Positions 49,437 to 59,844 of a DNA stretch of 64,000 nt are shown here, piece by piece. Source of the stretch: an uncultured Dorea sp. (GTDB taxonomy: Bacteria; Bacillota; Clostridia; Lachnospirales; Lachnospiraceae); assembly GCA_947645355.1 (NCBI GenBank), contig CANSCI010000004.1, forward strand, positions 1 to 64,000, read 5' to 3'. The position numbers and the translations under genes were made by a program. The first letter of the stretch is position 1. Every line of letters begins with the position of its first letter. Under the pieces are notes generated by a model. The model saw only the letters and a program-made list of their open reading frames with translations. It had not been told where the DNA came from and did not search any database.

Positions 49437-50093
49437 TCATGTCTGCCCTTTCTCCAGTTCCGCTAAAAAAGCCTTATATTTTTCTATGGCCGTGTCATAA
49501 CAAAAATACCCGGTCTCCTTTGGCCAGCGGTCACTGACATTTCCGGCCATAACCTGATTAAGGAACATACTTCCTTCTGTCTCAAAGCTTTCATTTCCCT
49601 CGCAGGGATACAATTCGCAAAACATCATAACCGTATTTTGTAATTTTTCCGCTGTCTCATCTGTGTTATCCAGCGAAAGACAAGGATATCTAAAAGAAGT
49701 AACCTTACTGCATTGCTCCTTGTTAGTTATCATAAGGCTTGCCTCCTCGATGCAATACAGAAAAACTTTCCGCGAATAATTATCCTGATAAGTCCAGCCT
49801 CCGCCCTCCATTGGATAAGCATATGCAAAACACATAATCTTACCGTTTTCTTTATCCTGCAGTTTTACCGCGGGACATTCCAATTTCCTCTGCGTGTCCG
49901 GTTCCCCATCTGTATATGCAATATAAGTAAACTTCTCTATGATTTCAAATTCTTTACCATACACCCTTTCCATGTATGCCAGTAATTCAGCACTGCCGGG
50001 TCTGCTGATTTTTAATAATAAGACAAACCCGCCTGTCATACACAGTATAACGAGAACCAATACAGCAGGCAGCAGTTTTGATCTTTTCTGCAT
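49437..50093 (-). CDS. Hypothetical membrane-anchored protein
   Basis: N-terminal TM; ORF MQKRSKLLPAVLVLVILCMTGGFVLLL; start refined. Confidence 0.6.
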   Translation of the reverse strand: MQKRSKLLPAVLVLVILCMTGGFVLLLKISRPGSAELLAYMERVYGKEFEIIEKFTYIAYTDGEPDTQRKLECPAVKLQDKENGKIMCFAYAYPMEGGGWTYQDNYSRKVFLYCIEEASLMITNKEQCSKVTSFRYPCLSLDNTDETAEKLQNTVMMFCELYPCEGNESFETEGSMFLNQVMAGNVSDRWPKETGYFCYDTAIEKYKAFLAELEKGQT

Positions 50094-50279
50094 TTTGCAC
50101 CTCCTGTACAGCTTGTTTCTTAAGTATTTTATATCATCTACTGCGGCATCGTCAATGCATCCTTTCAAATATTATGGTTTCAAATATTACGGTTTTCTCC
50201 TGACTACAGCAAACCGCCCGGAGCCAGGCGATTTAAAACGCTGGCTCCAGGCTCGCTGCCTTACGGGTTCAGAAAGAGA

Positions 50280-50759
50280 TTATTCTCCTTCAATTGCAAT
50301 ATATTTCTTCTCTTCCACCTGCGGCTTTCTCTCCTCCGGCTTCGGGATACTCAACTTCAGTACCCCGCTTTCGTACCTTGCACGAATATCCTCCTGCTTC
50401 ATGGCTTTACCGACATAGAAGGATCTGCTCATGCTGCCTGCATAACGCTCCCGGCGGACAAATCTGCCGGTCTTTTCTTCCGTCTCCTCCTTATCAAACC
50501 TTTTTGCCGCACTGATGATCAGATAACCGTCCTTCAGTTCCAGGGACAACTCCTCTTTTTTGAAGCCGGGCAGGTCTATATCCACCTCATAACGGTCATT
50601 ATGTTCCTGCACATCTGTCTTCATCATGTTCATCCCATGGCGGCCATACAACTTTCTCTGCGCTTTCTGCACAGCCCTGTCATCAAATACAGGAAAATCA
50701 AAAAAGTCATCAAATAAATCATCAAATAAATTTTCTCCAAAAATGCCAGGTGTCATCAT
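50280..50759 (-). CDS. Hsp20/alpha-crystallin family small heat shock protein
   Basis: YEVDIDLPGFKKEELSLELKDGYLIISA... SGVLKLSIPK. Confidence 0.95.
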   Translation of the reverse strand: MMTPGIFGENLFDDLFDDFFDFPVFDDRAVQKAQRKLYGRHGMNMMKTDVQEHNDRYEVDIDLPGFKKEELSLELKDGYLIISAAKRFDKEETEEKTGRFVRRERYAGSMSRSFYVGKAMKQEDIRARYESGVLKLSIPKPEERKPQVEEKKYIAIEGE

Positions 50760-50811
50760 AAGTCATCGGCTCCTTTCTTTTTCTTGTTCTATTTGTGTTA
50801 TAACATATATA

Positions 50812-50838
50812 TTAGCACTCGTCAATAGGGAGTGCTGA
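50812..50838. promoter_or_regulatory. CIRCE element (HrcA operator) upstream of hsp20
   Basis: TTAGCACTC-N9-GAGTGCTGA versus consensus TTAGCACTC-N9-GAGTGCTAA. Confidence 0.93.
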
Positions 50839-51009
50839 CATTTTTTGTGAACTTTTTGTGTCCTCCGGATTTTATCTGCCTTTTTGCAGGATTTCTAATA
50901 AATATTATGGTTTCCCCCATCCGGCCGATATATAATGAAAGGTCTGTTTTACACCTTTTCCGACAGTTTTATGAAACGCTTGATTTTTATGACAAAGAGG
51001 ATGACGAAA

Positions 51010-53115
51010 ATGAAAGAAGAAATAAAAGAAAACAGCACAAAAATAACGGCTCTTAACCTTCCCCGCACTATCCATCTGGTTCCCATGGATCATATTGACG
51101 GTTTCGACGTCCGTCCTGGATTTTATGAAACCAATGGGGCTACTGCTATCCCCGGAGGTGTTAATTTTACAGTCTGTTCCCAAAATGCTGCCTCCATTGA
51201 ACTGCTTCTATTTAAGCGAGAAGCGCAGGAGCCTTTTGCAGTGCTTCCTTTCCCGGCACATTACCGGATCGGAAATGTATATTCTATGATCGTTTTCAAA
51301 CTGAATATTGAAGAGTTCGAGTATGCCTACCGCGTAGACGGACCATACGAACCCAAGAAAGGACTAATCTTCAACAAGCACAAATATCTTCTGGATCCTT
51401 ATGCCAAGGCCGTTACCGGTCAGAGCCGGTGGGGCTGTACTCTCCCGCGGAGCCAGCATTATAAGGCCCGGGTCGTTAAGGATGATTTTGACTGGGAGGA
51501 TATGCGGCCGCCGCTTCTTCCCATGGAGGACCTGATCATATATGAGCTCCATGTCCGTGGATTTACCATGCACGGCTCTTCTGCTGTTGCAAAACCCGGA
51601 ACCTTCGCGGGACTCATGGAAAAGCTTCCTTACCTGCTTAAGCTGGGAGTCAATGTGGTAGAACTGATGCCGATCTTTGAATTTGACGAAATGCAGGATT
51701 ACCGGGAAGTAAACGGGCAGAAGCTTTATAATTACTGGGGTTATAACACCGTCAGCTTCTTTTCCCCAAATACCAGCTACACAGCCAGCACTGAATATAA
51801 CCGGGAAGGAAATGAACTGAAAAATCTCATCCGAACCTTCAACCAGCATGGAATTGAAGTATTCCTGGATGTTGTCTTTAATCATACCGCGGAAGGCAAT
51901 GAACAGGGCCCCTTCTTTTCCTTTAAAGGTTTTGACAATAATATTTACTACATGCTGTCACCGGACGGCAAGTATCATAATTTCAGCGGCTGCGGAAATT
52001 CTCTGAACTGCAATCACCCCATTGTAAGGCAGATGATCTTAAACTGCCTGCGCTACTGGGTTACTGCCTACCGTGTCAACGGTTTCCGTTTTGACCTTGC
52101 TTCCATACTGGGCAGAAACGAGGACGGTTCCCCGATGTCGGAGCCGCCTCTGCTGCAATCTCTTGCGTTCGATCCGATTCTCGCAGATGTCAAGCTGATT
52201 GCCGAGGCATGGGATGCCGGCGGGCTGTATCAGGTAGGCTCATTTCCGGCCTGGAACCGCTGGGCAGAATGGAACGGAAGATACCGCGACGACATGCGGC
52301 GCTACCTGAAGGGCGATGCCGGCCTGGCTCAGGCTGCTGCCCTCCGCATTGCCGGTTCCGGAGACATTTATGAGGCTCATTCCCGCAAAAATGCTTCTGT
52401 AAATTTTATCACGTGTCATGACGGTTTTACCTTATATGACCTCTTCTCCTACAACGAGAAACACAATGAGTCGAACGGATGGAATAATACAGACGGCGCC
52501 AATGATAATAACAGTTGGAACTGCGGTGTGGAAGGCGACACAGACGCCCCGGAGATCCTCACCCTTAGAAAACGCATGATTAAAAATTCCTTTGCCCTTC
52601 TTATGTGCAGCAGAGGAATTCCTATGTTTCTTGCAGGAGATGAATTCTGCAACACACAATTTGGCAATAACAATGCTTACTGCCACGACAGCATCATATC
52701 CTGGCTTGACTGGGACAGATTAGAGCAATACCACGATATCTTCGATTTCTTCCGATATATGATACGATTCCGCAAAGAACACCATGTGCTTCGCACCAAC
52801 ATCAGCGACGGCGTCTGCGGACTTCCGGATGTGAGTTTCCACGGCACCAGGCCCTGGTGCTCACAGTTTGCAGAGTATGACAGATATGTCGGAGTCATGT
52901 TTGCCGGTCAGGCATCCGGCACAGGACCGGAGGTCATCTATGTTGCCTCTAACGCTTACTGGGAAGATCTGGAAGTAAAACTTCCAAAGCTTCCGGCATC
53001 CATGTGGTGGGAAATTGCCGTAGATACATGGAAGGAAGAGCAGAAACATGCTCCGATAAATGGAGAGTCGATCCTGATACATGCAAGAAGTGTTATGGTT
53101 CTGGTCGGGAAATAG
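51010..53115 (+). CDS. glgX: Glycogen debranching enzyme GlgX-type / isoamylase (GH13)
   Basis: IYELHVRGFTMHGSS, EVFLDVVFNHTAEGNEQGP, GFRFDLASILGR, LIAEAWDAGGLYQVGSFP, FITCHDGFTLYDLFSYNEKHNESNG; start chosen to lie downstream of the CCGATATATAAT promoter-like motif. Confidence 0.93.
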   Translation: MKEEIKENSTKITALNLPRTIHLVPMDHIDGFDVRPGFYETNGATAIPGGVNFTVCSQNAASIELLLFKREAQEPFAVLPFPAHYRIGNVYSMIVFKLNIEEFEYAYRVDGPYEPKKGLIFNKHKYLLDPYAKAVTGQSRWGCTLPRSQHYKARVVKDDFDWEDMRPPLLPMEDLIIYELHVRGFTMHGSSAVAKPGTFAGLMEKLPYLLKLGVNVVELMPIFEFDEMQDYREVNGQKLYNYWGYNTVSFFSPNTSYTASTEYNREGNELKNLIRTFNQHGIEVFLDVVFNHTAEGNEQGPFFSFKGFDNNIYYMLSPDGKYHNFSGCGNSLNCNHPIVRQMILNCLRYWVTAYRVNGFRFDLASILGRNEDGSPMSEPPLLQSLAFDPILADVKLIAEAWDAGGLYQVGSFPAWNRWAEWNGRYRDDMRRYLKGDAGLAQAAALRIAGSGDIYEAHSRKNASVNFITCHDGFTLYDLFSYNEKHNESNGWNNTDGANDNNSWNCGVEGDTDAPEILTLRKRMIKNSFALLMCSRGIPMFLAGDEFCNTQFGNNNAYCHDSIISWLDWDRLEQYHDIFDFFRYMIRFRKEHHVLRTNISDGVCGLPDVSFHGTRPWCSQFAEYDRYVGVMFAGQASGTGPEVIYVASNAYWEDLEVKLPKLPASMWWEIAVDTWKEEQKHAPINGESILIHARSVMVLVGK

Positions 53116-53219
53116 ATTGGGGCAGCAGACAGACAAGCAATCCTCCGTTAATTGCTGCTTTAAACTTATTCATTTCTAAAGATATGAGGAAAAGTGACGG
53201 CTTACACATCAACAGCTGC

Positions 53220-53257
53220 CTTGTGGGAAAATCAAAAATTTGGGATTTTCCCACAAG
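53220..53257. terminator. Intrinsic terminator-like hairpin downstream of the debranching enzyme
   Basis: CTTGTGGGAAAATC / GATTTTCCCACAAG perfect 14-bp arms. Confidence 0.8.
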
Positions 53258-53409
53258 AGTATAAAACACTTCTCTTCCTTCTGCCTGTATCGCTGGATTT
53301 TTTTAGATTTTTCCAGCGCAAAAGCTTCTTCTAGCTGCTCTTTCCTAACACCGGCCAGAATACAAAGTGATAAGGCACTATTTTTCCAAATATATACTGT
53401 TCACAAACA

Positions 53410-54707
53410 TTACTCTTCCGTTACTTCTCCGATCACTCCTACCTTATTCTTTCCCAAAGTATACATAAGGATCAGATATACGAAAAATCCGGCCAACAAT
53501 GAATTCAGAAAGCCCCAATTACCCAGGCCACGAAAGCCAGCACATTGCATTTACAGTATACCGTTCCTCTCCCAAATTCATAATGACGTCTTCTTACAAA
53601 ATAATAATCTGCAATAAGAACTCCTGCTGATGGCGGAAGTGCAACGCCTAAAACAGACAGCCAGCGGCTAAAATGATTCGAAATACCTAATACTCCCAAA
53701 ATTGTTGCTGCAATACCTGTCACCAGAACAATATATCTCTTTTTGCCTTTGATAATATTTGAAAATCCCAGAGAAGCAGAATACAAATTGTTATCATTAG
53801 TTGTCCATTGTGCTGCTATGAGCACTAAAAGTGCCGGGAAGCCAAGTCCCATCTGGATCATTGCAGCAGGCATATTATCATTTCCTGTTGCCAAACAGGT
53901 AATAAACCCTGCAATAATAATAAATGTATTTCCTCCTAAATATCCTAATATTGTACTGGTTACGGCAATGCGGGGAGTTTTTGCATACCGTGTAATATCT
54001 GCTTGTGCACATCCCGCTGTTGCAATAGAACCCACTACCATCACAATAGCTGCACTGATACTCAATGGCGCTTTCGGCTGCATTGCCGTAAGAACACTCA
54101 ATCCTCCTGCACGGCTTGTCCCTGCAATTACCGCTGCAATAGAAAGCAGGATAATGAGAGGTACTGCAATCGTACTTAAAATAGAAAGGCCTTTATATCC
54201 TACATATGCGGTGATCATCATTAAAATACCACCCCAGAATGCTGCCACCGAAACTTTGGTGATAAAACCGCCGCCTGGGAATAGAGCATGCAGGGTTTCT
54301 CCAAAAAAACCTACCTGCACCGAATACCAGCCCAGCATTACGATCGCAATGACAAAACTAACAATGAAAGACCCATAGCGCCCAAAAGAATGCCTCATCA
54401 ACATAGAAGTGGACACCCTTTCTTTTGCACCAATATACCCTACAGCACATGCATAAGCCACTACGATACAGTTTCCGAAAAATGAAACCAGAAGCCCTTG
54501 TACAAGAGTAAGCCCAAATGCCAATGCGGAACCTGTAAAAAGTCCAGAGACACAAATACAATATCCGGCGCTTACAAAGGCCAAGTTCAAAAATCCCCGA
54601 CTTTCGCTGTCTGGAACACGCTGTGTAGCATTATCATTACTATACACGGCCATCTTATCTTCCTGTGTACTGCCTGAAAAATCTTTTTGATTGTCACTAT
54701 AACTCAT
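53410..54707 (-). pseudogene. codB: Cytosine permease/NCS1 family transporter with apparent C-terminal frameshift
   Basis: Main frame ends ...LAFVAWVIGAF*; the other frame continues LGNWGFLNSLLAGFFVYLILMYTLGKNKVGVIGEVTEE* to 53410. Confidence 0.7.
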
Positions 54708-54807
54708 AGTTCACCTCCTCTTTTAGTATAAGAACCATGTAACCCTTCGATTACATAAATGAAGGAAATGCAAAACAATACTTATTGTCTGCCCTTACGA
54801 TCCTTAA

Positions 54808-55932
54808 TTATCCCATCAGATCCTCAATCGGAACATAATCATAATCATAGCCAAAATATCTGGCACTTAGAATGGAAAGCCCTTTTTCTGTCCTAAACTG
54901 AGCGTTTCCTTTCATTCCAAGGACTGCAACATGATTTCCTTCTCGAATATCGGTATTTGTAATAGGTTCCGCCGTCTTTGCATCTACTACCTCAATTAAA
55001 TCAGGGCTGCATACATACGGCTTTCCATCCAACCACGAAACATGATTTTCATTTTTATACCAGAACTTAAAGGTATGTCCCTCAAATTTTCCGGTTCCTT
55101 TGATAGTACAATCTCCAATCAAATATCCCGCAGAATCAATCCAACTCTTTCCAGAAACAATGCCCTCAAATAACTGCCATGCATCTGCCGCCTCCATTGC
55201 CGCCTTCACCGGATCATCTCCCGCTTCCCTTGCCTGTCGGATAGCTCGTCCAAGATTTAAACACTTAGTCAATGTTCCTGGAATAATTGCTTTTTTCATA
55301 TCCTTTCCTTTGATCACAAGACCGCTCTCTGCACAGATCACCATAGCATTTGTACTGAATCCCTTACCAAATACCTCTACCATCTGACTGTTTACCGAGT
55401 TTTCAATCGTTAGTACATTGCCCCACCGGTCACAGCTTACTACCGGCGTCAGGTTAAAATCGTACAACATGGGGGAAGCCTGCGGCATTTCCGGCAAAGC
55501 GCGTCCGCTGTAGTCTCCGTCTACTACATGCATCTTCAACCGCGCAGCTGCATCAACCGGCGCCGGTGTATTGATGCCTCCCAGTTCAAAAGGAACTAAT
55601 GCGTCAAATTTTTCTACGCCCATTCTGGCTGCCAATCCTTCAATTGAAGCTGCCATTTCCCGCTCTACCGTCTCTTTACACAGCCCTTTTTCAGCCATTT
55701 CTTTCTTTATTTCTGGTTTTGCCGGTGCAATTGATCCCATAAAAAGCGACATACAAGTCAAAGCGTCATCTGGAATACTCATAGGGTCTATCCAACCCAG
55801 TTCCAGCCCATCTTCCAGATCTTCCAGCAGATATCGAAGGCCCACATCCTGTGGGCCGCCTCCCCCAGTACCCATAAATGTACATCCCCGTACAAAATCC
55901 CTTGCATCCGTTTCTGTTTTGATCGTAATCAT
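54808..55932 (-). CDS. DUF917 family protein
   Basis: FVRGCTFMGTGGGGPQDVGLRYL; PFELGGINTPAPVDAAARL; DLIEVVDAKTAEPITN. Confidence 0.85.
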   Translation of the reverse strand: MITIKTETDARDFVRGCTFMGTGGGGPQDVGLRYLLEDLEDGLELGWIDPMSIPDDALTCMSLFMGSIAPAKPEIKKEMAEKGLCKETVEREMAASIEGLAARMGVEKFDALVPFELGGINTPAPVDAAARLKMHVVDGDYSGRALPEMPQASPMLYDFNLTPVVSCDRWGNVLTIENSVNSQMVEVFGKGFSTNAMVICAESGLVIKGKDMKKAIIPGTLTKCLNLGRAIRQAREAGDDPVKAAMEAADAWQLFEGIVSGKSWIDSAGYLIGDCTIKGTGKFEGHTFKFWYKNENHVSWLDGKPYVCSPDLIEVVDAKTAEPITNTDIREGNHVAVLGMKGNAQFRTEKGLSILSARYFGYDYDYVPIEDLMG

Positions 55933-56243
55933 ACGCTCTCCTCCTTATATTATAATTCTACTTCTATTATGATTATATATTCTGTATTTTCTTGCATATA
56001 GTTTTTATAGTACAAAAATTTTATATATATTTTGTTTATTTAGACAATTCATTTCACTTTTATGTGAAATCAGTTTAAACTGCTTTAAACTGCCTTACTA
56101 TAATGAAAAAGTGATTTTCAACCTGTAATATAATAAAGCCCAGCATACGCTGGGCGGGATTTTCTCTTTCCTTGTCGATGCGATGGAAGATCTCACTCTC
56201 TGCCATTCCCCCAAAATCCTCATGGATACATCATTGGAAAGTT

Positions 56244-57848
56244 TTAATTATTTAAATTTAAAATACGATGAATAGCTAATGCCAAATAAAGATAATGATT
56301 TCCGCGAAATTCGAAATACTCGTTCCCTAAAGCAAGACGGGCTTTTCGAATTCTATATTTGATAGTATTGACATGGACAAACATTTTTTCTGCTGTTTTA
56401 GAAATATTTCCGTCAGTGTCCAAGAAAAAAATTTCCAGAGTTTTAATTATTTCATCTCTGTCTTTGATCCTGTTAAGCGGAGCTAAAACCAATAGGTTAA
56501 ATTCCATTTTCTGAGAATTATTTGAAATAATACGCTTACAATCTTCTGCAATACGTATAGAAAGCATATCAAATACTGACCGCAGAGGATTAATACGCAC
56601 CATAAAATCCCAACAGCTGCATATGGATAAATAAATATCCTTAATAAATGTAAGAGAATCCATCTGCATATATGCCAATTTAACAGAAAATGACTTCTCG
56701 TTCAGGATTGCATATAAGGAGGACGCCAGTTCCTTTAAATCACTAAATGTCAGATTCTCTAAAAGCAATACGATCACGGCCTCTTCTGATATATCCAGTA
56801 AAGAAGAAAACTTCTGTGAATCAAAAAAGGCGGCAGTCTCCCTGCCAAGGCGCTGTAATTGAATTTCCCTTGCGCGAACAGACTCACTGCTCAACCGGAG
56901 ATAGAAAAGCGTTCCCGATTCTTTTTCATAGTCAGAGATATTTTTAGCGTTCGACGTTTCATCATGAAACGTACCGGATAGTAAAGTTCGAAGAAGCGTA
57001 GAATGCTGTTTTTCTTTAAATCCCAAATGCCAGACATCATCCGCAATCGAAAGAATTTCGGACGCCTGACGCAGCAACAGGGGATCCATTTTCCTGCTGG
57101 ATGTTATACAAAAAAGAAATAACGGCGGAAAGACGCGGGATGCTGCATCTTGAAAATGTAAATACAGAGTCCTGTTCCCAACCGTTTGAGAAACGGGAGA
57201 GAACTTGCTGATAATTAATTCATCCAAACTGATATCTACCAGAAAATCTTTCATTGTTATATTAGGAAGGGAAGGAGGGCACCACTCGGAAATGTATGTT
57301 AAGTCTGAACGATACAAGAACAAATGACTTTCAATATTCTGTCCGATCAATTCCAAAAGTTTTGTGACAGTACGCCGGGATTTAGGAAGAACAGAAAAAC
57401 GATAGAGAACCTTGTCAAAAAAGCGGCACTCGGAAGATCTTTTCAAGTATAAGGACTCCATGATATCCTGGATCATTTCACTGTAGCTGACATCCTGATT
57501 AGAAAAAATGACAAGCAAAGGATAATCCAGTTGATCAGCCAAAGCTATAAGTGCCCCGTCTACATCAGGCATGACAATTCCAATATGAAACAAAACCAGT
57601 GCTGCAGTCCCGAGTTTTTGGAGTTGACGGAGGGTAGAACATTGAGCGCTGACATCATTTTTTTTGCTGTAGAAAGAAGTAATGACGATATCACCTTCTC
57701 CAAAAAAGGGTGACCGGAACATTTCCTTGTCAGACCATTCGAGAACAGTACAAGAACGCACAGGACGGGACAATCCTTTCTTCCCGCCTACTACTTTGGC
57801 TTTGGAAAAAGAAGCCATACTCAAACAGTCCTTTACCGTTAAATCCAT
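56244..57848 (-). CDS. PucR family transcriptional regulator
   Basis: N-terminal PucR domain (LTVKDCLSMASFSKAKVVGGKKGLSRPVRSCTVLEW), C-terminal HTH (TLEIFFLDTDGNISKTAEKMFVHVNTIKYRIRK). Confidence 0.9.
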   Translation of the reverse strand: MDLTVKDCLSMASFSKAKVVGGKKGLSRPVRSCTVLEWSDKEMFRSPFFGEGDIVITSFYSKKNDVSAQCSTLRQLQKLGTAALVLFHIGIVMPDVDGALIALADQLDYPLLVIFSNQDVSYSEMIQDIMESLYLKRSSECRFFDKVLYRFSVLPKSRRTVTKLLELIGQNIESHLFLYRSDLTYISEWCPPSLPNITMKDFLVDISLDELIISKFSPVSQTVGNRTLYLHFQDAASRVFPPLFLFCITSSRKMDPLLLRQASEILSIADDVWHLGFKEKQHSTLLRTLLSGTFHDETSNAKNISDYEKESGTLFYLRLSSESVRAREIQLQRLGRETAAFFDSQKFSSLLDISEEAVIVLLLENLTFSDLKELASSLYAILNEKSFSVKLAYMQMDSLTFIKDIYLSICSCWDFMVRINPLRSVFDMLSIRIAEDCKRIISNNSQKMEFNLLVLAPLNRIKDRDEIIKTLEIFFLDTDGNISKTAEKMFVHVNTIKYRIRKARLALGNEYFEFRGNHYLYLALAIHRILNLNN

Positions 57849-57939
57849 TAAATCACCTTCTACGCCCTCGTTTTATAAATGACTATATTGTATCATACGC
57901 ATATTATGAATGCAATCATTTTGCAGACCGTTATGACCA

Positions 57940-58842
57940 TTATGAAGACCACTTTTCAGATGCTGCCTGAATCCCAGCGACCGCGCCGTCTGCAACTGCC
58001 GTAGCCACTTGTCTTATCTTCTTTACGCAGATATCTCCTGCCGCAAATACTCCCGGAATCTGCGTCTGCATGGAATGATCAACCGGAATATATCCGTCTT
58101 CCAGCTTCAATTCCGTATACATCTGGGTATTGGCAACAATTCCCGCATATACAAACACTCCGCACTCTGCATCCTTTACAATCTGCTTCTTTCCCGTTCT
58201 GTTATCTGTAAACTCAAGCTGTTCTGCCGCCCCGTCTCCGTATACCGCAGTGAGGCTCGAATGCGGCATGACCTCTATAGAATCACAGACAGCAGCCTTA
58301 TCCTTGAATTCCTGAATACATGCCAGTTCATCCTCCACGCAGACAATCGTAACCTTTCCCGCTATTTGGGCAAGATACAGTGCTTCCTTCACCGCCCCGT
58401 CCGCTCCGCCGATAACATAGACATTCTTTCCTTTATAATCCGGCCCGTCTTTCGGTGCATTTAATCTGACACCCTTAAGGTCTTCCCCCGGAATTCCCAG
58501 CATACGTCCGGAACCGCCGTTTGCAAGAATTAAAGCTTTCGATTCATAACTCCCTTTATCCGTAATGACTTTTTTTATTTCGCCGGCAAGCTTTGTCTGC
58601 ATCACATTTTCATAGCGGATCTCCACACCGGCTCCAAGCGCCTGCTCTTTCATCCGTTCGGCAAACGTATGGCCGGATTCTCCCTGAACAATTGCTGTAT
58701 AGTGTGTAACTGTGGACACGGTTCCGATCAAACCGCCCACCTGCTTCTTTTCCAGCACCAAAACACTTTTCCCTCTGCTTTTTCCATAGACAGCCGCACT
58801 AATCCCGGCCGGGCCGGCGCCGATCACAATGATGTCATACAT
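57940..58842 (-). CDS. Thioredoxin reductase-like NAD(P)/FAD oxidoreductase
   Basis: MYDIIVIGAGPAGISAAVYGKSRGKSVLVLEK; VYVIGGADGAVKEALYLA; IPGVFAAGDI; lacks an obvious CxxC redox motif in the central domain. Confidence 0.85.
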   Translation of the reverse strand: MYDIIVIGAGPAGISAAVYGKSRGKSVLVLEKKQVGGLIGTVSTVTHYTAIVQGESGHTFAERMKEQALGAGVEIRYENVMQTKLAGEIKKVITDKGSYESKALILANGGSGRMLGIPGEDLKGVRLNAPKDGPDYKGKNVYVIGGADGAVKEALYLAQIAGKVTIVCVEDELACIQEFKDKAAVCDSIEVMPHSSLTAVYGDGAAEQLEFTDNRTGKKQIVKDAECGVFVYAGIVANTQMYTELKLEDGYIPVDHSMQTQIPGVFAAGDICVKKIRQVATAVADGAVAGIQAASEKWSS

Positions 58843-59022
58843 TTTTGTATCCTCCCCATACATAAAAAATAGCAGGCAATAATTAATCTCCCGGCTTTTC
58901 CCGGCTATTAACATATGCCTGTTATCCATTGTTCCCTGTCCATTCAGACATTATTCGAAGCATTCTGCAAAGGGCTGACAAAAAACTGACAGCCCTTTTA
59001 TTGTATTTCAAATCATATCGTA

Positions 59023-59844
59023 CTATTTCACGCCGCAGTCCTTTAGGAATATGGCTGTTTTTCCGGCATCCTCCTCCGGCGCTTTGCTCTCAGCATCACA
59101 TTCTACCGCCAGCTCTATCTTTTTATCACTTTCCTGCAGCAATCCTAGAATAGGCTTAAAATCTATAAGTCCTTTATCAAGAGAGCAGAACCTGCCTTTT
59201 TCATCCACACCCTTCAGGTGAAAATATTGAATCCGCCCAATGTATTTTTTCGCTACATCATAAGGGTTCCCTCCCCCTAATGCCACATGTCCGCAATCCG
59301 GGCAGAGCCATACTTTTGTATGCTCCATCACCTTATCAAGCTGTTCCGGGCTTTCTACCAGTGAACCCATATGAGGGTGGAAACTTGTTATAAGGCCAAT
59401 TTCCCCGGCCCTGTCAGAGATCCCATCCAACGCTTTCCCCAGTTTTTCATAATCAGATTCCCGGATACCCCGGCAGCGGACTGCGCCTCCTCCCAGTACC
59501 AGATGCCTGGCGCCCAGTTTCCTGGCAAGCCGGGCCGTACGCATGATCTTGGCGTACTCCTCTTCAAGTATTTCATCATAAATAAAATTAGCGGCACTAT
59601 ATACAGCCTTAAGGGACACCTGGCATCTTTCCAGAAGAATCTGTAGTCTCCCCGGATCATCCTCATATGCAAGCAGGTTCCCATCAAACATTTCAACACT
59701 TTCATAGCCGGCCTTTGCAATCCCCCTGACTGCATCCTCATCACTTCCTGTGGCTACATAATATGCATAATTTACATTATTCGAACCACAGCAATGGGTA
59801 GTAACTTTTCCCCATGCATTCGTACTGTACGCAACATCCATCAT
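59023..59844 (-). CDS. Sugar phosphate isomerase/epimerase-like TIM-barrel protein
   Basis: AGYESVEMFDGNL...LGARHLVLGGG...WLCPDCGHVALGGGNPYDVAKKYIGRIQYFHLKGVD. Confidence 0.82.
   Translation of the reverse strand: MMDVAYSTNAWGKVTTHCCGSNNVNYAYYVATGSDEDAVRGIAKAGYESVEMFDGNLLAYEDDPGRLQILLERCQVSLKAVYSAANFIYDEILEEEYAKIMRTARLARKLGARHLVLGGGAVRCRGIRESDYEKLGKALDGISDRAGEIGLITSFHPHMGSLVESPEQLDKVMEHTKVWLCPDCGHVALGGGNPYDVAKKYIGRIQYFHLKGVDEKGRFCSLDKGLIDFKPILGLLQESDKKIELAVECDAESKAPEEDAGKTAIFLKDCGVK

Noticed and set aside
56113-56243. Possible small ORF or gene remnant downstream of pucR (minus strand, MAESEIFHRIDKERENPAQRMLGFIIL...)
   Set aside because: Too short, overlaps a GCCCAGC/GCTGGGC hairpin, no RBS or recognisable homology
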